Positions 44,444 through 52,589 of a stretch of 64,000 nucleotides of DNA are shown piece after piece; the stretch's first letter is position 1; the number at the start of each line of letters is the position of its first letter. The stretch spans positions 186,001-250,000 of the forward strand of contig CAWAUO010000001.1 of assembly GCA_963785245.1 (NCBI GenBank), in the 5' to 3' direction. The position numbers and the translations under genes are program-made. The DNA comes from JAHEEL01 sp963785245. Lineage in GTDB: Bacteria; Actinomycetota; Acidimicrobiia; Spongiisociales; UBA5794. Below the pieces are notes generated by a model that saw only the letters and a program-made list of their open reading frames with translations, had not been told where the DNA came from and made no database searches.

Positions 44444-44915
44444 CTATTGGATGGCCATGGCGATGCGGAATCGTTCTTCGGGGGTGATGTAGTTGTCGGC
44501 GTCTTCGGCGTCTTCGCCGACATCGATCTGAATCCAACGGATTTGCCCATTGAACAGCGTCTCATTGACGCTGAGATCGTCGGTGACGGACGTGGCCGTA
44601 TCGCGTCCTATGTCTGTGGTTTCGTCGAGTGAGAAGATCATCGGCACGGTGGCATCGACCCGGACTGTGCCGACCTGTGTGCCGTCCAGGAAGAGGGTCA
44701 CGTCTCCACCCTTCCCGTAGCCTCCTCCGTCGTAGTCGAACTCGATGCGGACCTGGTGCTCTCCCGCATCGAGGGCGGTTTCTCCGTGGGTCTTGAACTG
44801 CTGGGCTCCGAACAGGTTGTAGCAGTACGCAGGTCTGCCATCGAGCACGTAGAGAACCCAGCCGCCGAAGGCTCCACCCTGGGCGACCAGGACTCCGCTC
44901 GAATTGATCGCTCAC
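44444..44915 (-). pseudogene. Arylsulfatase C-terminal remnant
   Basis: About 155 codons. LDGRPAYCYNLFGAQQFK, HQVRIEFDYDGGGYGKGG, VPMIFSLDETTDIG and QIDVGEDAEDADNYITPEE are typical of the C-terminal beta-sandwich of actinobacterial arylsulfatases. The catalytic N-terminal sulfatase domain (formylglycine motif) is absent: an in-frame TGA precedes the fragment. Not a functional sulfatase. Confidence 0.7.
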
Positions 44916-44941
44916 CCCGAATCTAGTTGGCCGACGCCCAC

Positions 44942-44967
44942 CCGCCCATAGCGGCACCGATGGGCGG
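44942..44967 (+). repeat. Island palindrome
   Basis: CCGCCCAT-AGCGGCACCG-ATGGGCGG, extended on both sides by CACC / GGTG. Confidence 0.8.
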
Positions 44968-45025
44968 GGGTGGTGCTTGCGTAGGGCGGAGCTGGCATGT
45001 TTACTTCGTGGTGGAGGTGAGTGCG

Positions 45026-45454
45026 GTGGCCTCATCCGTTTCAGCCAATGACCGCGCCTTTGCGTGGGTGCTGCGAGCTGGCGCAGCAGCGATCAGCGCG
45101 TATTGGGCGGACTTCTTCACACGGGGCGATGTGCGGACCTCAGCCGACCCGGCATACGTGGACTTTGAGAAGGCATTCCTACTGGCTGATGCCTTCTTGG
45201 TCGCGATGGGGCTTCTTTCAGCGCACTACCTGTCACAGGGGAGACCAGAAGCCGTCCCAACCGGCGTCGCAGCGGGAAGTGCTCTGACCTTCCTCGGTCT
45301 CATGGACCTCGCCTATGACCTCCAGCAGGGCAAATTCGACGACCGGACACCCGAGATGGCGATCGAGGCCGCCATAGTCACGATTTCACTGACACTGGGG
45401 CCGCACACGATGGTCCGCATGTGGAGAGCACGACACCGACTCGGCATCGCCTGA
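45026..45454 (+). CDS. Small multi-pass membrane protein of unknown function
   Basis: 142 residues with three or four likely membrane segments (WVLRAGAAAISAYWADFF, FLLADAFLVAMGLLSAHYL, GVAAGSALTFLGLMDLAYDL, AIVTISLTLGPHTMVRMW). No family recognised. GTG at 45026 is chosen because GGAGGTGA (45013-45020) is at good spacing; the open frame extends further upstream into the palindrome. The next palindrome begins six bases after its stop codon. Confidence 0.65.
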   Translation: MASSVSANDRAFAWVLRAGAAAISAYWADFFTRGDVRTSADPAYVDFEKAFLLADAFLVAMGLLSAHYLSQGRPEAVPTGVAAGSALTFLGLMDLAYDLQQGKFDDRTPEMAIEAAIVTISLTLGPHTMVRMWRARHRLGIA

Positions 45455-45459
45455 GCCGA

Positions 45460-45481
45460 ACATATCGGCACATATGGGTGG
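45460..45481 (+). repeat. Island palindrome
   Basis: ACATAT-CGGCAC-ATATGGGTGG, same loop orientation; lies directly after the stop codon of the preceding gene. Confidence 0.7.
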
Positions 45482-45594
45482 CCCAGAAGCTGCGGTCAGA
45501 ACGGCTCATGAGGCTGGATGCGGGCGAGTCAGAAACGATCGTTGGCCCGATGTAGTCTCCGTCTCGGACGATCTCACCACAGACCGGAGTCCGC

Positions 45595-46254
45595 ATGGCC
45601 AGCACGCCGCCCTACGTGATCACGGGCATCGAATACGCCGCCTGCGGACCCGGGGACACAGCCGAGGTGGGTCGGCTCCTCGCCGAGAGCTTCACGCTCC
45701 ACGATCCCCCTGCAGTCGCCGTCGGACTAACCAGCGACGAGTTCGAGGCGTTCGTCAATCTCTGGCTCCCTGGAGCCGGAACCGATGGGCTGACCATCGT
45801 CGCTCGGGATGTTGCCTCAGGTCAGCTCGCGGGTGCCTTACTGACCGACGACGCTGCAGCACCACCACCGCAAGGCCTCGACGATGTATCACACAAGTTC
45901 GAACCGATCTTCGACCTCCTCGATCAGATCGACACCGAATACCGGCAAGGAACGAATATCGATCCGGGAAACTATCTGCATCTCTTCCTGCTGGGCGTTG
46001 CAGACCAATTCACCCGACGCAGCATCGGACGGCACCTGGTCGAGGCGTGCCTCGCAAATGGGGCCGCCAAGGGATACACGACAGCAGTCACCGAAGCAAC
46101 GAATCCGGTCTCCCAACACATCTTCCGAACGCTCGGCTTCGAGAAGCGAACCGAACGGTCCTACAACGACTACCGACTCGACGGCACCCCGGTCTTTGCA
46201 TCGATCGCAGAGCACGGTGGACCAATGACCATGGACCGAACCATCCACAGCTGA
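45595..46254 (+). CDS. GNAT-family N-acetyltransferase
   Basis: 219 residues. Acetyl-CoA-binding region FTRRSIGRHLVEACLANGAA, followed by TEATNPVSQHIFRTLGFEKR, which is the usual motif B. The N-terminal ACGPGDTAEVGRLLAESF and DGLTIVARD complete the fold. Substrate unknown. Start ATG at 45595. Single-gene unit between a palindrome and IS30 copy C. Confidence 0.8.
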   Translation: MASTPPYVITGIEYAACGPGDTAEVGRLLAESFTLHDPPAVAVGLTSDEFEAFVNLWLPGAGTDGLTIVARDVASGQLAGALLTDDAAAPPPQGLDDVSHKFEPIFDLLDQIDTEYRQGTNIDPGNYLHLFLLGVADQFTRRSIGRHLVEACLANGAAKGYTTAVTEATNPVSQHIFRTLGFEKRTERSYNDYRLDGTPVFASIAEHGGPMTMDRTIHS

Positions 46255-46301
46255 TCGGCACCGCGGCGATCTCCCGCTCACCGTGCCGCGCCCATAGGTG
46301 C

Positions 46302-47520
46302 TGTGGTTTCAGGTGGTCGTTGCATCACCTTCGACGAGAGTTGTTGTTGTCTCGTATGGAGGTGAGGTTGTGGGACGGTTCTCCGAGTCGGAGAAAGCCG
46401 AGTTGTGGGACAGGTTCGAGGCGGGTGAGTCGCTGCGTTCGATCAGCCGCGTGTTGGGTCGTGCCCCGTCATCGGTTCGGACCCATATCGTGGCGGCTGG
46501 GTGGCGACGCCCGGTCCCTGCCAGCGATTGGTGCCCGATTCGGTTGTCGTTCTTTGAGCGTGAGGAGATCTCGCGTGGGATAGCCCAGGGTGTGTCGCTG
46601 CGGTGTATCGCCCGGCGGCTGGGTCGAGCACCGTCGACGGTGTCGCGTGAGGTCGCTGCCAACGGTGGCCGCTTGCGGTATCGGGCGGCGGTGGCACACC
46701 GGGCATCGAGGCGTCGGGCCCATCGACCGAAGCCGGCGAAGCTGACGATGAACCCGCGATTGCGTGCGGTGGTGGAAGCCAAGCTCGCGTTGTGGTGGTC
46801 ACCGTTACAGATCTCCCGGTGGCTCGTGGTGGCATATCCTGCCGATGAGGAGATGCGCGTGAGCCACGAGACGATCTACCAATCATTGTTCGTCCAGGGC
46901 AGAGGCGCACTGCGCAAGGAGTTGTGGCGTTGTCTTCGCACCGGGAGGGCGGTGCGACGCCCCCAGGGCCGGCCTGCGTCGACGAAGGGCCAGATCCGTG
47001 ACATGGTCATGATCTCGGAACGGCCCGCCGAGGTGGAGGACCGTGCCGTTCCAGGGCACTGGGAAGGCGACCTGATCATGGGCAAGAACAAGACAGCGAT
47101 CGGGACGCTCGTCGAACGCCGGTCCCGCTACGTGATGCTGTTCCCGTTGCCCGACGGCAAGGACGCAGCATCGGTGCGAACTGCCCTTGAAGCAACCGTG
47201 AAGCGCCTCCCCGAACATCTCTGGGAATCGTTGACGTGGGATCAGGGCAAAGAGATGGCCCAACACGCCGAGTTCACGGTCGCCACCGGCGTCCAGGTCC
47301 ACTTCTGCGACCCGAAAAGCCCATGGCAACGGGGCACGAACGAGAACACAAACGGCCTGTTGCGCCAGTACTTCCCGAAAGGCACCGACCTGTCCGTCCA
47401 CAGCCAACACGACCTCGACCAGGCCGCCTACTCACTCAACACCCGGCCTCGACAAACCCTCGAATGGATGACACCATCAGACAAACTCGCCGAAGCGTTG
47501 CAATGACCCCCTGAAACCGC
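46302..47520 (+). mobile_element. IS30-type element, copy C
   Basis: Left end TGTGGTTTCAGGTGGTCGTTG, right end complement of GCGGTTTCAGGGGGTCATTG; imperfect inverted repeats. Flanked by GCGCCCATAGGTGC and GGCACATATGGGCGGC, the two halves of an island palindrome. Confidence 0.82.
46370..47506 (+). CDS. IS30-family transposase (intact)
   Basis: 378 residues from GTG at 46370 (GGAGGTGAG upstream). Two N-terminal HTH segments (SLRSISRVLGRAPSSVRTHI, FFEREEISRGIAQG with IARRLGRAPSTVSREVAANGG), then the IS30 DDE core: HWEGDLIMGKNKTAIGTLVE, LTWDQGKEMAQHAEF, DPKSPWQRGTNENTNGLLRQY. All three acidic residues are visible. The only intact IS30 transposase in the window and the likely source of transposition for the frameshifted copies. 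Confidence 0.93.
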   Translation: MGRFSESEKAELWDRFEAGESLRSISRVLGRAPSSVRTHIVAAGWRRPVPASDWCPIRLSFFEREEISRGIAQGVSLRCIARRLGRAPSTVSREVAANGGRLRYRAAVAHRASRRRAHRPKPAKLTMNPRLRAVVEAKLALWWSPLQISRWLVVAYPADEEMRVSHETIYQSLFVQGRGALRKELWRCLRTGRAVRRPQGRPASTKGQIRDMVMISERPAEVEDRAVPGHWEGDLIMGKNKTAIGTLVERRSRYVMLFPLPDGKDAASVRTALEATVKRLPEHLWESLTWDQGKEMAQHAEFTVATGVQVHFCDPKSPWQRGTNENTNGLLRQYFPKGTDLSVHSQHDLDQAAYSLNTRPRQTLEWMTPSDKLAEALQ

Positions 47521-47604
47521 GGCACATATGGGCGGCGAGGATCGATGACGCGCATCAGGTGGATGGGAGGGCCTGGCTTCGTCTGTTGAGGTGCGACAGG
47601 CGGG

Positions 47605-48096
47605 TCAGTAGTTGAACGGTGTGAGCGTCCCGTCATGTCCGATGAGTTCGACGGGCTGGGATTCCCAGGTCGCTTCGTTGCCGCCCATCCCCGGCGAGTC
47701 CGGCGGCATTCCAGCCACCGCAATCCCGACCGCGTCAGGCCGCTGCTCAAGCAACGCGACGATCGCTCCAACAGGCACGTGACCCTCTACAACGTAGCCA
47801 TCGACCAGAGCGGTGTGACACGACACCGCATCGAGGGGAACACCGGCCTCTGCTTTGAACGCGGCAAGACCCCGGTCTTCTTGCACCTCGACGTCCGCTC
47901 CGTTGTCCTGTAGGTACCCGACCCACTCAGTACAACATCCTCAGCCGGGAGCCTCATGAACCTCGACGTGCACCGCAGTGAGTTCACCAGGCCCAGCAGC
48001 AGTCCGTTCCGGTGCCGACTGGGTCGCGCCACACGCACTGAGCACCCCCATCAGAACCAGCAGCATCGTGAAGCCGGTTGACGTCCGTGTTCTCAC
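47605..48096 (-). CDS. DUF411 lipoprotein, candidate selenoprotein (in-frame TGA)
   Basis: 163 residues including one residue encoded by TGA (47941-47943). Start GTG at 48096, lipoprotein signal with lipobox LSAC (Cys22). The DUF411 domain starts around residue 42 (VHVEVHEAPG), and after the TGA continues GCCTEWVGYLQDNGADVEV, then VPLDAVSCHTALVDGYVVEG and GIAVAGMPPDSPGM, with the family pattern intact. DUF411 proteins normally have CGCC; the TGA takes the place of the first cysteine, giving U-G-C-C at positions 52-55. The frame is open on both sides and a SECIS-like hairpin follows. An accidental nonsense change in a cysteine codon is the alternative. The protein would be a membrane-anchored metal- or thiol-chemistry protein. 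Confidence 0.7.
47902..47936 (-). promoter_or_regulatory. SECIS-like hairpin after the in-frame TGA
   Basis: On the reverse strand GUUGU (47936-47932) pairs with ACAAC (47906-47902), and after a small internal loop GUGGGU (47926-47921) pairs with ACCUAC (47915-47910), leaving a CGGGU loop. Twenty nucleotides separate the UGA from the loop and the loop has a G at its second position, as in bacterial SECIS elements. Confidence 0.5.
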
Positions 48097-48282
48097 GCCA
48101 CCCGCCACATCTCACCCGCTAGCGGGTTCTCGGTAGTTGCGGACACGGTGCACCTCCGGCACGAACATCACAGGGAACGTCGATCGAGATACTACGGCCA
48201 CGACCCTCCTACATCGCTGAGCGACGATCACCCACCAGTCGGCGAACCCAACTCTCCACCCACCGGCGAACCGCTTCCCCAC

Positions 48283-48309
48283 CCGCCCATAACGGCACCT
48301 ATGGGCGGC
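48283..48309 (+). repeat. Island palindrome (consensus copy)
   Basis: CCGCCCATA-ACGGCACC-TATGGGCGG; perfect nine-base arms. Confidence 0.85.
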
Positions 48310-48314
48310 CACCA

Positions 48315-48364
48315 CCGGGGCGTGCAACACCACCCACATCATCCCTCCCAGCCGGATATGGGCG
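48315..48364 (-). mobile_element. IS110 right-end relic
   Basis: CCGGGGCGTGCAACACCACC and CCCAGCCGG repeat the right ends of IS110 copies 1-3 (with a shortened middle), followed by ATATGGGCGGCC. No transposase remains, so an element was lost or its end was left behind. Confidence 0.6.
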
Positions 48365-48486
48365 GCCGAAGGAAAGATGCATAGTGACGGATACGCGTTT
48401 CTGTGAGATGGGCGGGGGTGGTGGGGCGTACGATTTGTGTGTGAGGTTTCGGCCTGAATCGGCCCCTATAGGGGTGGAGGATCAGA

Positions 48487-48984
48487 ATGGTCGAGTCGCT
48501 GCCACGTGAAGCGCCGCCATTGAGGTTGGCGGACTCGGATGTCCTGGAGCGGGTGTTCAGGGAGCAGTCGCCGCGTATGTGGAGAGCGTTGACCGCGTTC
48601 TGCGGGAGTCGGGACATCGCCCAAGAGGCAGTTGCGGAGGCGTTTGCTCAGGCTGCGGGTCGGGGGGGTGCGATCCGTTCCCCCGAGCGGTGGGTGTGGA
48701 AAACAGCGTACCGGATCGCAGCGGGAGAACTCAAACAATGGGGCAGCGTGGTGCCGCTGTCTGGGGATGCGCCGATAGTCGAGAATGAGCCTGCATGGGA
48801 ACTGCGTTCCGCGCTGCGGTGCTTGCCTTCTCGGCAACGTGCGGCGTTGGTGCTCCACTACTACGCCGGGTACCGAGCCAGCGACATCGCTCGGATCACC
48901 GGGTCGACACCTGGTGGGGTGTGGATGAGCCTGAGCCGGGGTAGACGGCGGCTGCGCGAAGTGTTGGAGGACGACGATGCGTGA
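48487..48984 (+). CDS. ECF-type RNA polymerase sigma factor
   Basis: 165 residues. Region 2 (VFREQSPRMWRALTAFCGSRDIAQEAVAEAFAQA) and region 4 (LPSRQRAALVLHYYAGYRASDIARITGST) are recognisable with a short linker, typical of SigE-like sigma-70 factors. The start ATG at 48487 lies after GGGGTGGAGGATC. Its last eight bases overlap the next gene, which encodes a membrane-anchored protein, as in sigma/anti-sigma pairs. Confidence 0.88.
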   Translation: MVESLPREAPPLRLADSDVLERVFREQSPRMWRALTAFCGSRDIAQEAVAEAFAQAAGRGGAIRSPERWVWKTAYRIAAGELKQWGSVVPLSGDAPIVENEPAWELRSALRCLPSRQRAALVLHYYAGYRASDIARITGSTPGGVWMSLSRGRRRLREVLEDDDA

Positions 48985-50326
48985 CCTACGTGAACGATTC
49001 GCGGACCTGGATCTCCTCGAGGTACCGGAAATGCGCAGCGATGTCGACACCCGCATCGCCGACCAGGGGTTCCCTGCCGCCGAGGTGCCGTTACGGCCCG
49101 TGCCGACCCCGCGCTGGAAGGGTCCGCTGATCGCTGTTGGAACCGCTGCTGTGATCCTCGTCGTGGTTGCCGGATCTCTGCTCCTGCTCGGTGGTGACGA
49201 CGCCGATGTCGTCGAAGAGCCGATCCCTACGACGCTGTTGCCACCGGCTACGACAGTCCCCGTGACGGAAGCGACGAGTCCGGTCGTCGGGGCATGGAAC
49301 CCGATCCTGTCCACCACCATCGCCAGGGAGGCACCCGCCGCAGCAACCTGCCCGCCCGGCACCAACCCGGACGTGCCGGGGCCAGTCGACCAGGTCCGTC
49401 CCGCGAACGAAGGGGTGGGGGTCGTGACGGCGGTATTCGACCGGCACGCAGGCCACATCGTCTACGTCAACAGCCTCGGCGAAACCTGGACCTTCGACGT
49501 CTGTACCAACACCTGGCATCAAATGCACCCGACCGGAACGGCACCCGACTTCGTGTTTGGTGGACTGGTCTACGACGTCGACTCGGATGTCACCGTCGCC
49601 TTCGGCTCCCAAGGCGTCTCGGTCTACGACGCCAACGCCAACACGTGGGCGCAACCAACCAACAACGTGGTCGGAATCGGCGACGGCCTCATCGTCCCAG
49701 TCGGCGGTGCATACGACCCTGTCAGCGGGTTGATCATCACCTCCACTTACAGGTCCCTGGAGTTCTGGGCCTACGACGTCGACACCAACGAATGGACGCT
49801 ACTCGGCCCCCCGCGCCGGGAACCGGAACCCCGAGCCGACGAGGGGTTCGAGCTCCTCGGCTACTCGGAACAACTCGACCGACTCATCGTCCCTGGTTCG
49901 ATTGGTCGATTGTCCCCTTCGGGTTCGATTCTCTCTGTGGAAATGGGGACCATCCTCGTCGATCCCCGGACCGGTGACGCGACCGTGCTGCTGATCGAAA
50001 GCCCCGGTTTCGATTTCGGATGGCCAAGCGGAACGTACGGAGCGGCCGGTGGCACCGTCTACGTCGCAGCACGGACCATAGCCACCCCCCACGACATCTG
50101 GGGATTCGACGCCAACGTCAAGTCGTGGACAGCACGCTTCGACGCCTCCGACGCCGCCGACACAGGACCCTTGGTCGGCGACGCCATCAACAACCGACTC
50201 GTCCTCCTCAACGCCGGGCCATGGGCTGGGACAATCCGCAACGGTATCAGCGCCATCGACCTCGACACCGGCGAACGGACACAGATCCTCGCCCCATCAC
50301 CGATCGCCTACCCATCAACACCATGA
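48977..50326 (+). CDS. Membrane-anchored beta-propeller-like protein, possible sigma partner
   Basis: 449 residues. A short cytoplasmic N-terminus (about 1-47), one membrane helix (LIAVGTAAVILVVVAGSLLLL), a Pro/Thr linker, then about 350 extracytoplasmic residues with repeated kelch-like units (GLVYDVDSDVTVAFG, VYDANANTWAQ, AYDVDTNEWTLLGPP, WGFDANVKSWT). Starts inside the sigma-factor gene (ATG at 48977), so the two are co-translated. By position it could be the regulator of that sigma factor, although no zinc-binding anti-sigma motif is seen. Confidence 0.75.
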   Translation: MRDLRERFADLDLLEVPEMRSDVDTRIADQGFPAAEVPLRPVPTPRWKGPLIAVGTAAVILVVVAGSLLLLGGDDADVVEEPIPTTLLPPATTVPVTEATSPVVGAWNPILSTTIAREAPAAATCPPGTNPDVPGPVDQVRPANEGVGVVTAVFDRHAGHIVYVNSLGETWTFDVCTNTWHQMHPTGTAPDFVFGGLVYDVDSDVTVAFGSQGVSVYDANANTWAQPTNNVVGIGDGLIVPVGGAYDPVSGLIITSTYRSLEFWAYDVDTNEWTLLGPPRREPEPRADEGFELLGYSEQLDRLIVPGSIGRLSPSGSILSVEMGTILVDPRTGDATVLLIESPGFDFGWPSGTYGAAGGTVYVAARTIATPHDIWGFDANVKSWTARFDASDAADTGPLVGDAINNRLVLLNAGPWAGTIRNGISAIDLDTGERTQILAPSPIAYPSTP

Positions 50327-50351
50327 ACCCCCACACACCCCTGAACCCACA

Positions 50352-50375
50352 GCCCATGAAGGCACATGTGGGCGC
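50352..50375 (+). repeat. Island palindrome (diverged)
   Basis: GCCCATGA-AGGCAC-ATGTGGGCGC, same loop orientation; lies between the propeller gene and the hydrolase gene. Confidence 0.6.
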
Positions 50376-50442
50376 TCATATGATCGTGGAAGAGCCGTAC
50401 GCCGTCGCCTATCCGGTGGCGGCAGCACTGGGAGGTGCGCCG

Positions 50443-51464
50443 ATGTTGCTCCGCTTGTCCCTTCGTTGGTTGATCCCGCTCACCGTAGTTGTGTTGCTGT
50501 TGCCTTCGTGCAGCGACAGCGCTGACGACGGTGCCAATACGACGCTCGCTCCTACGTCAACCACGACGGTTGCACCGGAGACGACGATCACGGGTTCGGA
50601 CGCAGCGTTCACCGAGACGGAGGGCTTCACGTATCTGACGGTCGACGGGGAGGCGTACGAGGGGGACATCTATGTGCCGGAGGGCGAAGGGCCTTGGCCG
50701 GTCGTTGTCATGTTCCACGGCAATCCCGACACCAAGGACGGCGGCCTTACGACCGTGGTCGCCGAGGCAGCCGCAGCAGCGGGAATGTACGTATTCGTTC
50801 CCAACTGGCTGACGGGGACTACTCAATTCATGCCGGAGTATTTCGACGTCTTCTCTGCGATAGCCAACTGTGCGGTGGCGTATGCCCGACCGGACCCAGA
50901 TGGTTCCGTACCGATCGTCGTCTACGGATTCTCTGCGGGAGCCGCACCGGCATCCGAGGCGGCGCTCAACCCGGCCAGCGAACCGATCCCCGGCTGCGTC
51001 GCCGAGAATCCGCCCGCCCCGATCACCGGAGCGGTTCTCGGCGATAGCGAGTACTTCGCGCACTCAACGCTCTTCGACCCGGCGTTCGCTGAAGATCAGG
51101 AAGCGACGCAGGCCAGGGTTGCGAAGACTGTCGATCCGAGCCACTGGCCGCCCGACATGCAGACACGGTTCTTCCTCTGGGTCGCCGACAAGGGCACCGC
51201 CTCCCGGACGTTCGACGATCCGTGGGACAAGACCGGGTGGCTGGCACAACGAGACCCTGACGGATCGATCCGAGACGACCTCGACCGCCTCGGCCAACTC
51301 GACGACGGAGCCATCAGCTTCATCGACGAAGCAGAGTTGTTGGCACTACGCCTTGAAGAAGCAGGCATCGAAGTGACCGTCGACAGCTATCCAGGTGGAC
51401 ACACCACCGTGACAAGGTGTCCGAACTCGTCAACTACCTCACTGAGGCAGCCGCTGCCGACTAA
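50443..51464 (+). CDS. Alpha/beta-hydrolase lipoprotein (dienelactone-hydrolase-like), frameshifted near the 3' end
   Basis: About 340 residues. Lipoprotein signal with lipobox LLPSC; alpha/beta-hydrolase fold with VVVMFHGNPDT (oxyanion region), VYGFSAGAAPASE (nucleophile serine in GxSxG), and SYPGGHTTV with the catalytic His. One base is missing near 51412 (GTGAC-AAGGTG); adding one restores KVSELVNYLTEAAAAD and TAA at 51462-51464, followed directly by a palindrome. Without it the frame would run on to 51555. The substrate is not evident. Start ATG at 50443, after GGGAGGTG. Confidence 0.8.
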
Positions 51465-51483
51465 ACCAACACGACACTCCTAC

Positions 51484-51510
51484 CCGCCCATAACGGCACC
51501 TATGGGCGGC
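51484..51510 (+). repeat. Island palindrome (consensus copy)
   Basis: CCGCCCATA-ACGGCACC-TATGGGCGG; followed by a related half site ACCCAGACGGATAGGGGCGG (51525-51543) that resembles the right junction of the IS110 copies. Confidence 0.85.
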
Positions 51511-51639
51511 GCATCAGGCCGCACACCCAGACGGATAGGGGCGGTGGCTCTGTGAGCTTTTGGCCCTTGATCTCGGGCTGATCGGGGTGTTCGATAGGTA
51601 TGGAACAGCCACTGTTCGCATGCTCCAAGGAGGGTTCTG

Positions 51640-52386
51640 ATGAAGACACAGACGGTCGGAGAGTTCACCCCGACACACCATGCATTGATGGTGGCGTGGA
51701 TTTCGAGAGCGGTGGTTGATGCAGTTGGCGAAGATGAGGGAGAGCGGATCATCCGCAGAGCCGTAGTGAGGTACGGCAACCAGCGGGGCAGGCGGATGGC
51801 GATGAGGGCTGAGGCGAACGGACACCCCCGGACGATGGCCAACTACTTCGCCTACCCAGAGTTGAGACTCAAGAGGAGAGATTTCAAGATGGAGATCTTG
51901 GAGAGGTCTCCGCACGCCAGAGGGCGTACGTCGACGTGTCCTTGGACTGTGGCTTGGGAGAAGAACGACCTGATGGGCTACGGCCGCTACTTTTGCCTGG
52001 AGATCGACCGGGCCGTAGTCCAAGGCTTCAACGATGACCTGGTTCTCAAGGTCAACAGCACGATGTCAAACGGGGCGGAGTACTGCGACATGACCTTCAT
52101 GGATGCGAACTTCACCCTCCCGAAGATGGCAGGCGTGGCTTGGAAGAAGACGGTCAGTCCGGGGCAGAGCGTGGTGATGCCATGGGAATACCACGTCGGA
52201 CACCTCTACAAGACTCTGGGCGAGGTGATAACCGAAGAGCTAGGAGATGACGCAGCCGACGTGATGGCCACTGCCCTGAAGGATTTCACCAACAGGTTCG
52301 GCGAAGCTGCCGGAGACACCGTGCTGGCGTACGACGGCACCGACTTCGACCAACTCCCCGACCCGGAGCGGCGAAGCGCAGCCTAG
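51640..52386 (+). CDS. L-2-amino-thiazoline-4-carboxylic acid hydrolase-like protein
   Basis: 248 residues. Segments YGNQRGRRMAMRAEANG, CPWTVAWEKNDLMGYGRYFC, EIDRAVVQGFNDDLVLKV and STMSNGAEYCDMTFMD match the ATC-hydrolase (PF14196-type) family by pattern. The characterised member opens the thiazoline ring to S-carbamoyl-cysteine, but most family members have no assigned substrate. Start ATG at 51640 after AAGGAGG. It is a single-gene unit. Confidence 0.72.
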   Translation: MKTQTVGEFTPTHHALMVAWISRAVVDAVGEDEGERIIRRAVVRYGNQRGRRMAMRAEANGHPRTMANYFAYPELRLKRRDFKMEILERSPHARGRTSTCPWTVAWEKNDLMGYGRYFCLEIDRAVVQGFNDDLVLKVNSTMSNGAEYCDMTFMDANFTLPKMAGVAWKKTVSPGQSVVMPWEYHVGHLYKTLGEVITEELGDDAADVMATALKDFTNRFGEAAGDTVLAYDGTDFDQLPDPERRSAA

Positions 52387-52589
52387 AAGCCCATATCGAA
52401 GCCTCTTTGTGTCGAGTGGTTTGTTTGGGGGCGCGTTGATGCGAGCCGGAGCCGTCTCGGCTCGGGACGTGTGGGTTTGGTGTCGGGTTCGGGAGTGACC
52501 GATCCGAAGAGCCGGTGATCAGGATGTGAGGCCGGCCACGCTGGATTCAGTGACGTTCCTGGTTGTCCTCCCGGACCCGCCTCTTCTGT
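52387..52589. other. Non-coding left end of the fourth IS110 element
   Basis: Begins with GCCCATATCG (52389-52398), the left half of an island palindrome; the remainder is IS110 non-coding sequence downstream of the transposase. Confidence 0.6.

Noticed and set aside
47436..47771. Reverse frame of 111 codons
   Set aside because: It overlaps both the IS30 end and the DUF411 gene in another frame and looks like a shadow.
48283..48309. Island palindrome as an intrinsic terminator
   Set aside because: No T tract follows the stem, the loop is directional and conserved, and copies lie upstream as well as downstream of genes.
48112..48342. Reverse frame of 76 codons upstream of the DUF411 gene
   Set aside because: It crosses a palindrome and the IS relic and shows no recognisable protein pattern.
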